Positions 1 to 8,429 of a stretch of DNA of 64,000 nt are shown piece after piece (within the stretch, counting starts at the first letter, position 1; every line of letters starts with the position of its first letter). Both the position numbers and the translations under genes were made by a program. Source of the stretch: Alkalihalobacillus sp. LMS6 (GTDB lineage Bacteria > Bacillota > Bacilli > Bacillales > Bacillaceae_D); assembly GCF_024362765.1 (NCBI RefSeq), contig NZ_CP093302.1:2014001-2078000 (forward strand), written 5' to 3'. Below the pieces are notes generated by a model. The model searched no databases. It saw nothing but the letters and a program-made list of their open reading frames with translations, and was not told the origin of the DNA.

Positions 1-874
1 TAAGAATACAAGAAGATAATTCCATTTCCATATCCTCTAATTCTTTTAAACCGTCCGTAATATCTTTAATTTGTTGAGTAAGAAAATAAGAATAGCTTGT
101 TCCGCTTTCCTTATCGATTCGTTTAATCGAAACAAGTAATTTCTCAACACAGTAAAGAATTGAGCACGGGAAATTCGACTTGTTCAATATAAACTCAATG
201 ACATACGAAGGATGCATAATTGGCTGATGTTCACGAAGATATGCAGCAGAACCATTTACAAATTGTAACGCTTGCGTCATGTAATACCCCGACAACTCTG
301 GATTTTCTTTAGATTTTTTGCAAAGGGCAAGCAAAATTCGTACAGTGAAATCTGCTCGTTCAATCCACTTACCAATTTTGATCATTCGGTAATCATTTCC
401 CCGTGTGACCGTTGACTCAATAATGCCTTGGGCGGATAATGAAGTCATTTTCACTTGATGCAACAAATGTTGAATCTCCGGAGCTGAGATATTAAGGTGT
501 TTCTTTTCGTTCATTAATAGATGAAACCCGTTAATAATCATCCAAAAGTCATCACTTAAGTGATCCCGTGTGGTGCGTGCATTTTCACGAGCAATTCGTA
601 CACAGTTATAGATAGAATTCGGGTTTTTTTCTGAAAAAAGTAGAAAGTTTGTTACATCCGTCACATTGAGCTGATTTTGTTCTGCTACACGGAATGCATC
701 TTCTTCAGATGCTGAAATCGATACAATTGTTTCAAGTTCACTTTTAATGATCTCTTCTTGATTAGATGTTTCTAAAACGGTCGTTAATTCTGTAGCAAGT
801 AACCCTGCAATTTTTTCCGATCGTTCTATATTTCTGGACATCCAGTATAAGGAGTCAGCCGTTCTTGTTAACAT
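1..874 (-). CDS. alpha-E domain protein (DUF403), 3' end off window
   Basis: This minus-strand reading frame starts at an ATG at 874 behind a GGAGG ribosome site and stays open to the window edge, so its C-terminus is missing. The protein begins MLTRTADSLYWMSRNIERS, which is the characteristic opening of alpha-E (DUF403) proteins, and about 290 mostly helical residues are visible. It lies directly downstream of the circularly permuted ATP-grasp gene with a 12-base gap, the usual pairing of these two families. The pair is thought to make or ligate a small peptide-like product, but no substrate is established and none can be read from this sequence. The family call is firm; the function is open. 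Confidence 0.88.
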   Translation of the reverse strand, partial: MLTRTADSLYWMSRNIERSEKIAGLLATELTTVLETSNQEEIIKSELETIVSISASEEDAFRVAEQNQLNVTDVTNFLLFSEKNPNSIYNCVRIARENARTTRDHLSDDFWMIINGFHLLMNEKKHLNISAPEIQHLLHQVKMTSLSAQGIIESTVTRGNDYRMIKIGKWIERADFTVRILLALCKKSKENPELSGYYMTQALQFVNGSAAYLREHQPIMHPSYVIEFILNKSNFPCSILYCVEKLLVSIKRIDKESGTSYSYFLTQQIKDITDGLKELEDMEMELSSCIL

Positions 875-886
875 TATATACGCCTC

Positions 887-2326
887 CTACGATTTTAAAA
901 TCCACGTGTCTTTTCCACCGCCACCTTGAGATGAGTTAACGACAAGCGATCCTTTTTTTAACGCCACTCGGGAAAGCCCTCCAGGTATGACATGCGTTTT
1001 CTTTCCGTTAATAACGAATACGCGTAAATCAATATGTGCTGGGTAAAATTCATTTTTCTGAAAAACAGGCGCCCGCGATAATTGAATGGTCGGTTGTGCA
1101 ATATATTGAGAAGGTGTGGCCCGTATTTTCGCTTTAAATTGTTCTTTTTCATCTTCTGAAGCGTGTGGACCGATTAACATATCATAGCCACCTGAAGCAC
1201 CCACATTTTTGATCACAAGTTCCGATAAGTGTTCAAGTACCCAATCTCTTTGAGAATCGTCATCTAGTAGATACGTATCTACGTTTGGAATAATCGGTTT
1301 TTCGCCTAAGTAGTAAGAGATAATTTTCGGGACGTACGCATAGATTGCTTTGTTATCAGCTAATCCATTACCGATTCCGTTTAGAATCGCCACATTTCCT
1401 TTTTTATAAACATCAATTAATCCTGGTACACCTAACATTGACTCTTTTAAAAAGACAGTTGGATCCAAATACTCATCATCAATTCTTCGGTAAATAACGT
1501 CTACCTTCTTCAATCCATAAATTGTTCGCATATATACATGTTGATCTTCTACAAGTAAATCCGGTGCCTCCACTAAATCGATGCCCATTTGTTGAGCTAA
1601 AAAGACATGATCATAGTAGGCTGAATTATACACACCTGGTGTTAAAAGAACGGCAACGGCTTTGCCTTCTTTTTTTCGCGGAGAATAGTCTAATAGTGCG
1701 TCGCGTAAATGATTTAACTGATCTTCGAGCGTGTATAAGTGGTAATTTTCGAAAAATTCAGGGTAAACTTGACGCATAACAAATCGATTTTGATACACAT
1801 ATGACAATCCAGAAGGATTTCTCAAATTATCTTCAAGCACACGATACGTTCCATGCTGATCGCGAATTAAATCAATACCAGCTAAAAAAATACGCTGTTT
1901 TAACGGCACCTCTGTTTTGTGTAAAGCATTTAAAAAAGTTAAATTGTCAGCTAATAATGAAGAAGGTACAACATTATCATTTATAATTCGCTGTTCACTA
2001 AATAAATCTTCTAAAAACAAATTTAGTGCTTTAACACGTTGTTTCATGCCCTTTTCAATCATTTCCCATTCACCATTTGGCATGATAATCGGAATGAAGT
2101 CAAACGGCATCGTCCGCTCGGTACCTTCAGAATCTTTATAAACAGTAAATGTAATTCCCTGCCTAAGAAATGATGCTTGCGCTTGCTCGCTCTTCTCTTG
2201 AAGTTGTTCCAAATCAAAGTCTGAAAGAATATCGTGAAAGTCTTTGTAATGTTTTTTTACAGTTCCGCTCTCTCCAAACATTTCATCGAAATATTTTGTC
2301 CCATTGTTGTACTCGAGCTTTATCAA
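887..2326 (-). CDS. circularly permuted ATP-grasp protein (DUF407 type)
   Basis: The gene encodes 479 residues of the circularly permuted ATP-grasp type 2 family, which form amide bonds using ATP. Seen motifs include the VLLTPGVYNSAYYDH segment, NGIGNGLADNKAIYAYVP, VIKNVGASGGYDM and the late basic segment HIDLRVFVING, in the family order. The start is a TTG at 2324-2326 placed eight bases after GGAGGAG; the nearby ATG is followed at once by a stop. It precedes the alpha-E gene and probably forms a two-gene operon with it. The molecular substrate is unknown for the family, so only the enzymatic class is claimed. Confidence 0.88.
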   Translation of the reverse strand: MIKLEYNNGTKYFDEMFGESGTVKKHYKDFHDILSDFDLEQLQEKSEQAQASFLRQGITFTVYKDSEGTERTMPFDFIPIIMPNGEWEMIEKGMKQRVKALNLFLEDLFSEQRIINDNVVPSSLLADNLTFLNALHKTEVPLKQRIFLAGIDLIRDQHGTYRVLEDNLRNPSGLSYVYQNRFVMRQVYPEFFENYHLYTLEDQLNHLRDALLDYSPRKKEGKAVAVLLTPGVYNSAYYDHVFLAQQMGIDLVEAPDLLVEDQHVYMRTIYGLKKVDVIYRRIDDEYLDPTVFLKESMLGVPGLIDVYKKGNVAILNGIGNGLADNKAIYAYVPKIISYYLGEKPIIPNVDTYLLDDDSQRDWVLEHLSELVIKNVGASGGYDMLIGPHASEDEKEQFKAKIRATPSQYIAQPTIQLSRAPVFQKNEFYPAHIDLRVFVINGKKTHVIPGGLSRVALKKGSLVVNSSQGGGGKDTWILKS

Positions 2327-2776
2327 TGCATATGCTCCTCCACTACTCTTTTTTTATTTCTAGTTCCTTATTCCTTAAAAATAAGAAAATAAAACCTATT
2401 TTTGTAAAATAGTAAAAAAACTTCTTAATCATGTCGATAAGTGTTTTAAAAGATTGTAAATAAATGAAGATTTTTTACACGAATGGTACTAGCAAGATCG
2501 TTTGTAACATTCGTCTGACTCTTATGGGAACAGCACGCTTCCGAAGAAAATAGAGCGTTTTTTTCGGAATGGCTGTGTCCGTGCCTGTGGAGAGCGTTCG
2601 CCTTACAAATCGATCGTACGTCTTTTTCGCATCACTTCGCAATGTTGAAGTTGGTTCATTCAAAGTGCTTTCTGTATAGATGAAAATATTTTTTAAATTT
2701 TTTTAACATACAGGTTTAAAGGTTAAGAAAACGGGAACAAGGGTGTATAGTAAATTGCAAAAAGCGAGGGATATAC
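2327..2776. other. 450-bp divergent intergenic region with long imperfect hairpin
   Basis: This region separates two divergent genes and should hold both promoters. Between about 2526 and 2582 an imperfect inverted repeat is visible: GGGAACAGCACGCTTCCGA on one side and TCGGAATGGCTGTGTCC on the other, giving a stem of roughly 16 pairs around an AT-rich loop. It is not next to any gene end, so it is not an obvious terminator. A minus-strand open frame at 2475-2663 lacks a ribosome site and looks like chance. No known RNA family was recognised. Confidence 0.4.
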
Positions 2777-2908
2777 ATGATACAACAATTAAATGATCAA
2801 CTGTTAATCGAGGCTTGTGAACTTGCCGAGGAAAGAAAACTTAATCATGATTTTATAGAGTTGTTAAGAAATGAATTAGAACGAAGAGGTTTGGGTGTCT
2901 CGAGCTAA
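2777..2908 (+). CDS. sda: sporulation checkpoint inhibitor Sda
   Basis: This 43-residue protein (MIQQLNDQLLIEACELAEER then KLNHDFIELLRNELERRGL) matches Sda along its length, including the LSDELLIE-like helix and the DFIELI.NEI.RR hairpin helix. In B. subtilis Sda binds the histidine kinases KinA and KinB and blocks the phosphorelay when DNA replication is disturbed. The ATG follows GCGAGGG, a moderate ribosome site. Sda in Bacillus is normally controlled by DnaA, but no clear DnaA box cluster was found upstream by eye. The 3' end overlaps a small gene on the other strand. Confidence 0.88.
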   Translation: MIQQLNDQLLIEACELAEERKLNHDFIELLRNELERRGLGVSS

Positions 2909-3016
2909 AGCGAAAATAATCTCTTTTTCTTGCCCAGTTAATTCACGGTTTAACTTTTCCTTAAATTCAACAACTAGAATTCGGAACGTTTGTTCTACAT
3001 CTATCTTCAACATCAT
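2876..3016 (-). CDS. small hypothetical protein, antisense overlap with sda
   Basis: A 46-residue reading frame starts at tandem ATGs (3016/3013) and stops at 2876 inside the sda 3' end, so the two genes converge and overlap by 33 bases. The product is amphipathic: MMLKIDVEQTFRILVVEFKE followed by KLNRELTGQEKEIIFALAR. The ribosome site is weak (GAAAGATG). Its middle (EF.E.L.REL...E..II) resembles that of the 36-residue protein at 29053-29163, which argues that both are real members of a small-protein family. Function unknown. Confidence 0.55.
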   Translation of the reverse strand: MMLKIDVEQTFRILVVEFKEKLNRELTGQEKEIIFALARDTQTSSF

Positions 3017-3090
3017 CACATCTTTCTATTCATTCAATCGACATCTATAGACAATATTCCCAATTATTCTATATTTAAACCTTTTTACAT

Positions 3091-3119
3091 AAGGACTGAT
3101 AAAGTCCTTTTTATTTTTA
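3091..3119 (+). terminator. probable sda terminator
   Basis: AAGGACT-gata-AAGTCCTT is followed by TTTATTTTT on the plus strand, about 180 bases after the sda stop. It fits an intrinsic terminator for sda transcription. Confidence 0.6.
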
Positions 3120-3212
3120 TTCAATCGATTTGAAGTAGAGAACGCTTTCACACAGGCAAATACGACACCGTTTCCTCACTGTCACTTTTAAACCCACATC
3201 ACATTATGCAAG

Positions 3213-3245
3213 AAAAAAAGCCTTCAACAGTTGAAGACTTTTCTT
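3213..3245 (-). terminator. queuosine operon terminator
   Basis: A perfect 15-base palindrome CTTCAACAGTTGAAG is followed on the minus strand by GCTTTTTTTCTT. It lies about 50 bases after the queF stop and closes the queCDEF transcript. Confidence 0.8.
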
Positions 3246-3288
3246 AGCCCTAGTGGTTTGCATGGATTCACCCCACGCTACAATCCAA

Positions 3289-3786
3289 TTATCGATTTGT
3301 GATAGTCTCTGGGTTCATGTCATGATTCATTAAACGATAGTTCGCCATTTCTTCAAACTTCGTCCCGGCTTTCCCATAATTACAATAAGGATCAATGGAA
3401 ATGCCTCCTCTTGGAGTAAATTTTCCCCAGACCTCAATGTATCGTGGGTCCATTAATTTGATTAAGTCATTCATAATTGTATTAACGGAATCTTCATGAA
3501 AATCGCCATGATTACGAAAACTAAACAAATAAAGTTTTAGCGATTTGCTTTCAACCATTTTCACGTCCGGTATATAACTTATATAGATTGTAGCGAAATC
3601 TGGCTGATGCGTTTTCGGGCATAATGTCGTAAACTCAGGACAGTTAAACTTCACCATATAGTCTCGGTTTGGGTGTTGGTTATCAAATGTTTCTAGTACG
3701 TCTGGATGATATGTGAATGAGTACGCGGTCCCTTGATTTCCGAGAAGCGTCACATCATTTAATGTTTCTTCGTTTCTTCCTGCCAT
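3289..3786 (-). CDS. queF: preQ0 reductase (7-cyano-7-deazaguanine reductase)
   Basis: QueF reduces the nitrile of preQ0 to the amine of preQ1 with NADPH, the last step of free-base synthesis for queuosine. The 165-residue length is that of the short, type I enzymes. Visible are the catalytic Cys56 in [14 protein letters not shown], Asp63 in the same motif and the family signature [21 protein letters not shown]. It is the last gene of queC-queD-queE-queF, 12 bases after queE, so its expression should follow the preQ1 riboswitch upstream of queC. Very secure. Confidence 0.97.
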   Translation of the reverse strand: MAGRNEETLNDVTLLGNQGTAYSFTYHPDVLETFDNQHPNRDYMVKFNCPEFTTLCPKTHQPDFATIYISYIPDVKMVESKSLKLYLFSFRNHGDFHEDSVNTIMNDLIKLMDPRYIEVWGKFTPRGGISIDPYCNYGKAGTKFEEMANYRLMNHDMNPETITNR

Positions 3787-3798
3787 CTCTTCTTCCTC

Positions 3799-4512
3799 CT
3801 ATACGCCTCGTTTATTTCCCCATAAAAACGTGTGAAGTTGGGGTAAAACGCGTACATGCTTCATATCTTGATCATGCATCGTCCATTCAATGAGTTGCTC
3901 ATATTGCTCCAATAACGTTTGTAAAAGTTCTTGATCATCTAGTAAATGAGGATCTTCATTTCCAACTTGTAAATAAAAATCATACTGAGGAAATAGAGCG
4001 TGAACGTGCTTAGCGTACGCATAGTCTTCACGATTAAACACAACCACTTTCAAACTTACTTGTTGTGTATGTAAGTTTGCTAAGTGGTTTTCAAGCTGTT
4101 GCCAATTGGTCTCCATGCCAGAACTAGGTGGTTTAGGGCTAATCGTTACCGCATCAATTTCTTTTAACCAGTCTTGCCAAATCGATCCTTGGGTTTCGAC
4201 GGCAGTTTGAATACCACGGCTTTTTAAAAGAGAAACAAGATCACCTAACCCTTTATGCAGAGCCGGATTTCCACCTGAAATCGTCACATGACCAAAGGCA
4301 TTAGGAGCTAAACTCTCCAACCGATCCAAAATTTGTTCTGGTGTTAATGCTTCACTCTTACCTGTTCCGTCCCAAGTAAAAGCAGAGTCACACCATGAAC
4401 AACGGTAATCACAACCTCCAGTCCGCACAAACATTGTTTTTTGACCAATAACCGCTCCTTCTCCTTGAATGGTTGGTCCGAACATTTCTAATACAGGAAT
4501 AGGCTTACTCAT
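3799..4512 (-). CDS. queE: 7-carboxy-7-deazaguanine synthase (radical SAM)
   Basis: QueE is a radical SAM enzyme that contracts 6-carboxytetrahydropterin to 7-carboxy-7-deazaguanine. The radical SAM cluster CX3CX2C is seen as C34, C38 and C41 in GGCDYRCSWCDSAF, after the family opening PVLEMFGPTIQGEG. I start it at ATG 4512, giving 237 residues, because this ATG overlaps the queD stop in ATGAGTAA; an in-frame start further upstream would lie inside queD and add 18 unrelated residues. The ATG/stop overlap suggests translational coupling with queD. Confidence 0.96.
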   Translation of the reverse strand: MSKPIPVLEMFGPTIQGEGAVIGQKTMFVRTGGCDYRCSWCDSAFTWDGTGKSEALTPEQILDRLESLAPNAFGHVTISGGNPALHKGLGDLVSLLKSRGIQTAVETQGSIWQDWLKEIDAVTISPKPPSSGMETNWQQLENHLANLHTQQVSLKVVVFNREDYAYAKHVHALFPQYDFYLQVGNEDPHLLDDQELLQTLLEQYEQLIEWTMHDQDMKHVRVLPQLHTFLWGNKRGV

Positions 4513-4930
4513 GAGAAGCTCGTTTCGGTCGATACACAACATAGCTTGTTGGTGTTTCACGAACAAATACTTGTATGCATGTCGGGCGATTGTCTAGTTG
4601 TTCTAATTTTGTTTCGATAAGATCATAAATGGTTTTGGCCACAAATTCAGTTGACGGTGGCGTATCTTGAAAATGACTATCGTTATTTAACAACTGATGA
4701 TCAAAGCGGTCATGAATCGTTTCTTTTAACTGCTTAAAATCAACGAGAAAACCAGCTTCGTCTAATTCATCTCCAGCGATGGTTACATTTATCATGTACG
4801 TATGTCCATGGACGTGTTGGCATTTTCCTGCATCTTTATGATTAATGAAATGCGCGGCCGCCACGTGCATATCTTTGTTTAGTTCAAATGTATAGGGATG
4901 CGGTGTACTAGGATAAATTTGTTGTATCAT
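4505..4930 (-). CDS. queD: 6-carboxy-5,6,7,8-tetrahydropterin synthase
   Basis: QueD converts dihydroneopterin triphosphate to 6-carboxytetrahydropterin, the first committed step to queuosine. The 141-residue protein shows the zinc-binding histidines of the PTPS fold in [10 protein letters not shown] and HVHGHTY, with the catalytic Cys in GKCQHVHGH. It overlaps queC by four bases (ATGA type) at its start and queE at its end, so the three genes are tightly coupled. Confidence 0.96.
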   Translation of the reverse strand: MIQQIYPSTPHPYTFELNKDMHVAAAHFINHKDAGKCQHVHGHTYMINVTIAGDELDEAGFLVDFKQLKETIHDRFDHQLLNNDSHFQDTPPSTEFVAKTIYDLIETKLEQLDNRPTCIQVFVRETPTSYVVYRPKRASHE

Positions 4931-5589
4931 ACGTGCGCCTCCTTATTTTGTAAATAAGACTCGAGACCACGGCGTCTTAATTTACAAGAAGGGCATGCGC
5001 CACAACCGTCACCTATTACCCCTTCATAACATGTTAAGGTTTGGTTTCGCACATATGCCAATTTTCCTAATTGATCAGCAAGTGCCCACGTTTCTTCTTT
5101 ATTCAACCACATTAATGGCGTATGAATAACAAACTGGTCATCCATTGCAAGATTTAACGTTACATTCAGTGATTTAATGAACATATCACGACAATCTGGA
5201 TACCCACTAAAATCTGTTTCGCAGACGCCAGTAATAATATGTTTTGCGCTTAGTTCTTTTGCGACGATCGCTGCAAAGGAAAGGAAGAGATGATTTCGAC
5301 CAGGAACAAATGTGTTCGGCAACCCGCCGTCTCCTCCTTCATCAATGCTCATTTCTGGATTCGTTAAGGCGTTAGCGTTCAACTGTGAGAGTAATTGCAA
5401 ATCAATCACTCTTGCCTGAACACCCGCATCATTTGCAATCGCTTTGGCAACATCAATTTCTTGTTTATGGCGCTGACCGTAGTCAAAGATTAGTACAGAA
5501 ACGTCGCTAAACTGTTTGAGTGCCCAAAAAAGACACGTCGTACTATCTTGTCCACCACTAAAAACAACAATCGCTTTTTCATTTTTCAT
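4927..5589 (-). CDS. queC: 7-cyano-7-deazaguanine synthase
   Basis: QueC uses ATP and ammonia to convert 7-carboxy-7-deazaguanine to preQ0. The 220-residue protein has the PP-loop [12 protein letters not shown] near residue 8-19 and the C-terminal zinc-binding cysteines in [16 protein letters not shown]. It is the first gene of the operon. A strong AAAAAGGAG site precedes ATG 5589, and a class I preQ1 riboswitch lies about 50 bases further upstream, so the operon should be repressed by its own end product. Confidence 0.97.
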   Translation of the reverse strand: MKNEKAIVVFSGGQDSTTCLFWALKQFSDVSVLIFDYGQRHKQEIDVAKAIANDAGVQARVIDLQLLSQLNANALTNPEMSIDEGGDGGLPNTFVPGRNHLFLSFAAIVAKELSAKHIITGVCETDFSGYPDCRDMFIKSLNVTLNLAMDDQFVIHTPLMWLNKEETWALADQLGKLAYVRNQTLTCYEGVIGDGCGACPSCKLRRRGLESYLQNKEAHV

Positions 5590-5640
5590 GCTTCATTTCT
5601 CCTTTTTGAGAACGAGCATTCGATCACTCCTGAAACTTGT

Positions 5641-5673
5641 TTAGTTTTTTATAGAGGGAGTTCGCGAACCTCT
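5641..5673 (-). promoter_or_regulatory. class I preQ1 riboswitch
   Basis: On the minus strand the leader of queC contains AGAGG, a short pyrimidine/purine loop (TTCGCGAACTC), CCTCT and then the A-rich tail ATAAAAAACTAA. Stem pairing, loop position and tail match the preQ1-I aptamer; the tail is identical to what I recall for the B. subtilis queC leader. It binds preQ1 and lowers queCDEF expression. About 50 bases separate it from the start codon; whether it acts on transcription or translation cannot be told by eye. Confidence 0.93.
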
Positions 5674-5683
5674 TTCAATTTTT

Positions 5684-5697
5684 AATGAACGTTCATT
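5684..5697. promoter_or_regulatory. perfect 14-bp palindrome, possible TetR-type operator
   Basis: AATGAACGTTCATT is a perfect palindrome in the space between the divergent queC and aminopeptidase genes. The TGAACGTTCA core is like operators bound by TetR-family repressors, and such a repressor is encoded just beyond the aminopeptidase (7071-7643). The link is inference; no second copy was seen upstream of the regulator. Confidence 0.45.
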
Positions 5698-5791
5698 GTA
5701 CCATTTAACAAAAGTGATTTGTTTGCAAAACATGAATTTGTTCGTTATTCTACAAAGGTATCGTCACGAATTTGACAATGAGGTGATTCTA

Positions 5792-7021
5792 GTGGATTTT
5801 GAAACAAAATTAGCAAACTATGCAGATTTAGCTGTTCGGGTTGGCGTTAATATTCAAAAAGATCAAACTCTATACATTCGAACGCCGATGCATGCGGCAC
5901 CGTTTGTTCGCGAAGTTGCGAAAAAAGCGTATGAAGCAGGTGCCAAACATGTTCGGGTTGAATGGAGCGACGAAGAATTAACGAAGATTAAATATCAATA
6001 TGCACCTGAAGAAGCATTTAGTGACTTTCCACAGTGGCAAGCGGACGTTCTCGTAAAAGAAGCCGAGCATAATGCAGCGTTTTTAAATATTGCTGGTTCT
6101 GATCCTGACTTACTAAAAGGAGTCGATCCAGAGCGAATTGCAACTGCAAATAAAGCTTCTGGTCAAGCTAACAGCACATTTAGACGGTACATTCAGTCTG
6201 ATAAAGTGAGCTGGTCCATTGTTGCGGTCCCTTCAGAAAAATGGGCGGAGAAGGTATTTCCTGATAAAGAAGGTGAAGATGCGATTCACTCGCTATGGGA
6301 AGCTATTTTTGCCGCAACGCGTATCCATGAAGAAGATCCAGTAACTGCATGGCAGGCACATTTAGCAACACTAGACGAGAAAATGGTTGCTTTAAACGAC
6401 AAACGTTTCCATGCCCTTCACTATACGTCTGATCAAACTGACCTTACCATAGAACTGCCACCGACTCATATTTGGGCTTCTGGAGGTTCTACAAGTAAAG
6501 CAGGGGTAGATTTTGTTGCGAATATGCCAACAGAAGAAGTCTTTACCGCCGCTAAAAAAGATGGAGTCAATGGAACGGTTGTTAGTACAAAACCATTGAA
6601 TTATGGTGGAACCCTTATTACAAACTTCTCGCTTACGTTTAAAGATGGAAACGTTGTTGACTTTTCAGCTGAGGAAGGCGAAGAAACCTTACAACGGTTA
6701 TTGGATACAGATGACGGGTCACGTTCAATTGGAGAAGTTGCGCTCGTTCCGCACCGCTCCCCTATCTCGAATACAAATCTTATTTTCTACAACACACTCT
6801 TTGATGAAAATGCATCGAACCATCTTGCTTTAGGAAGCGCCTATGCGTTTAATATTGAAGGCGGAAAAGAGATGGACGAAGATGCGTTGAAAAAAGCAGG
6901 TATTAATCAAAGCATTACACACGTTGACTTTATGATGGGTTCAGCAGAAATGAACATTGACGGTATTCATGCAGATGGTTCAAAAGAACCGATCTTCAGA
7001 AACGGTGAATGGGCATTTTAA
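5792..7021 (+). CDS. ampS: M29 family aminopeptidase (AmpS type)
   Basis: This metallo-aminopeptidase of family M29 removes N-terminal residues from peptides in the cytoplasm. I start it at GTG 5792 behind AGGTGA, giving 409 residues beginning MDFETKLANYADLAVRVGVN, the usual N-terminus and length of AmpS; an in-frame extension to 5696 adds 32 unrelated residues. Family features seen are RVEWSD, the conserved Glu/Asp-rich segment FSAEEGEE, EVALVPHRSPIS and HVDFMMGSAEMNIDG. It stands alone between a possible operator and a strong terminator. Confidence 0.93.
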   Translation: MDFETKLANYADLAVRVGVNIQKDQTLYIRTPMHAAPFVREVAKKAYEAGAKHVRVEWSDEELTKIKYQYAPEEAFSDFPQWQADVLVKEAEHNAAFLNIAGSDPDLLKGVDPERIATANKASGQANSTFRRYIQSDKVSWSIVAVPSEKWAEKVFPDKEGEDAIHSLWEAIFAATRIHEEDPVTAWQAHLATLDEKMVALNDKRFHALHYTSDQTDLTIELPPTHIWASGGSTSKAGVDFVANMPTEEVFTAAKKDGVNGTVVSTKPLNYGGTLITNFSLTFKDGNVVDFSAEEGEETLQRLLDTDDGSRSIGEVALVPHRSPISNTNLIFYNTLFDENASNHLALGSAYAFNIEGGKEMDEDALKKAGINQSITHVDFMMGSAEMNIDGIHADGSKEPIFRNGEWAF

Positions 7022-7029
7022 CGAATGTT

Positions 7030-7073
7030 AAAAGGAGTAAAGGCCGCTAGTGCGTGGCTTTACTCCTTTTTTA
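7030..7073. terminator. bidirectional terminator
   Basis: AAAGGAGTAAAGGCC pairs with GGCTTTACTCCTTTT around a short loop, with T runs on both strands. It serves the aminopeptidase and, on the other strand, overlaps the stop codon of the TetR gene. Confidence 0.85.
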
Positions 7074-7643
7074 TTGCGGACGTATTCCTTTTAAAATTAA
7101 ATCACTAATTGCAGCAGCCCATTGATCTTTCGTCTCTTCTTTCCTCGCTTTGTTTAATGAGATCGATTGAAAAATCAATGTTTCAATTAAATGAGCAGGC
7201 AAATCTTTTCGTATTTCACCTAGTTGTATGCCGTTTTCCACTAGCGTATGAATATAGTGAAAGACTTCTTTATGGTGTTTCCAAAGTTGCTTTAACACTA
7301 GTTGAACTTGCTCATTTCCTCTCTTCTCTACGTGCGGGGTTAAATCGATTGCAAGTAAAATGCGATCATGCTTCATAAATAAGTAAATGAGTTGCTCTAA
7401 TTGCGTACATACTGGCGCATTTAAAGGGATTTCTTTTTGATCTGTAAGGAACGCCTCCATAATATGGGACATATACGCGACGAGCAAATCTTCTTTGTTC
7501 GGGTAATACTCGTAAATTGTACTTCTTCCTACTTCTAACATCGATGCTAATGGCTTAAAATGAAAGCCTTCGTAACCCGATTCAAGTAATAAAGTATCGG
7601 TTGCCGCAAAGATATCTTCTTTATTAAGCTTCCTTCTCGCCAT
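7071..7643 (-). CDS. TetR/AcrR family transcriptional regulator
   Basis: The 190-residue protein has an N-terminal TetR helix-turn-helix at about residues 8-52, ending in VGRSTIYEYYPNKEDLLVAYM, followed by a helical ligand domain with no recognisable specificity. It converges on the aminopeptidase gene across a shared terminator and is followed upstream, in the same direction, by the acylphosphatase gene. The palindrome at 5684-5697 is a candidate target. Target genes and inducer are unknown. Confidence 0.88.
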   Translation of the reverse strand: MARRKLNKEDIFAATDTLLLESGYEGFHFKPLASMLEVGRSTIYEYYPNKEDLLVAYMSHIMEAFLTDQKEIPLNAPVCTQLEQLIYLFMKHDRILLAIDLTPHVEKRGNEQVQLVLKQLWKHHKEVFHYIHTLVENGIQLGEIRKDLPAHLIETLIFQSISLNKARKEETKDQWAAAISDLILKGIRPQ

Positions 7644-7662
7644 CTAAACGTTTTCCTCTCCT

Positions 7663-7935
7663 TTAATACACTGTGCGAAAATGTTGCTCGTTCGCTTCAG
7701 TGTCCATCTCTGTAGAAGAAAGCTCTTCTACAGTAGAAAAACGATTGCCTTGTTTAATTGTTTCTATAAACGAGTATAATTCGGTTTCCTTCCCTTGAAC
7801 CTCAATGGCGACATTGCCATTGTCTTCGTTTCGAACATTCCCTGTCACCTTATAATGAGACGCTTCCGTTTCAACAAATGATCGAAAGCCCACTCCTTGA
7901 ACATGACCTTTTACCATTACACTAAATCGTTTCAT
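7663..7935 (-). CDS. acyP: acylphosphatase
   Basis: Acylphosphatase hydrolyses acyl phosphates such as acetyl phosphate or carbamoyl phosphate. With the start at ATG 7935 the protein has 90 residues, the family length; GAGGTG lies six bases upstream, and in-frame upstream codons encode hydrophobic sequence unlike the family. The active-site Arg18 is in VKGHVQGVGFR and Asn36 in NVRNEDNGNV. It lies 19 bases upstream of the tetR start, in the same direction. Confidence 0.94.
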   Translation of the reverse strand: MKRFSVMVKGHVQGVGFRSFVETEASHYKVTGNVRNEDNGNVAIEVQGKETELYSFIETIKQGNRFSTVEELSSTEMDTEANEQHFRTVY

Positions 7936-8105
7936 CTCCATCACCTCAACAGTTCTTTTTCCCTCCTTAACAAAAAAGAAAACACAAAAAAATAAAATTG
8001 AAACGCTTTCAATTATGAATTTTTTGTGATAATATAATAAAAAGACATAAAACAGACACAATACAAATTGTACGACCATACACTTTATAAAAAGGAGTGT
8101 TATCT

Positions 8106-8387
8106 ATGGATATGTTTTTTGCTTATATGTTTGTTGCGAGCGCCACTCCATTGTTTCTATGGCTCGAACACAGAAAAATAGCCATTACTAGTATTCCGTT
8201 TATTCTTATTATGTGGACACTTGCGGTAGGCTTTTTATTTGATGGCTTCTTATTCCACATTACTGAATCCACTTTTGTTGTCGCTGTATTAATAAATGTT
8301 GTGATTGCACATGCGGCTGCATTTATTTTATATGCTTCCCCACATGTGGCAAATAAAACAAAACGTATAACCGAAACATCTGAATAA
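8106..8387 (+). CDS. small membrane protein, three predicted TM segments
   Basis: The ATG at 8106 lies eight bases after AAAAAGGAG and gives 93 residues. Three hydrophobic stretches are seen (FFAYMFVASATPLFLWL, ITSIPFILIMWTLAVGFLF and TFVVAVLINVVIAHAAAFIL), then a short charged tail. I do not recognise the family. It is transcribed alone, towards the qox operon, and ends at a shared strong terminator. Confidence 0.6.
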   Translation: MDMFFAYMFVASATPLFLWLEHRKIAITSIPFILIMWTLAVGFLFDGFLFHITESTFVVAVLINVVIAHAAAFILYASPHVANKTKRITETSE

Positions 8388-8425
8388 AAAAAAGCGTATC
8401 TCGTTAGCCGAGATACGCTTTTTTG
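8386..8425. terminator. bidirectional terminator (qox operon and facing gene)
   Basis: AAAGCGTATCTCG-ttagc-CGAGATACGCTTTTTT is a 13-pair stem with A/T runs on both sides, between the stops of the small membrane gene and qoxD. Confidence 0.9.
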
Positions 8426-8429
8426 TTTT

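Noticed and set aside
2475-2663. 62-codon open frame on the minus strand
   Set aside because: No ribosome site, unusual composition and overlap with a hairpin; no homology recognised.
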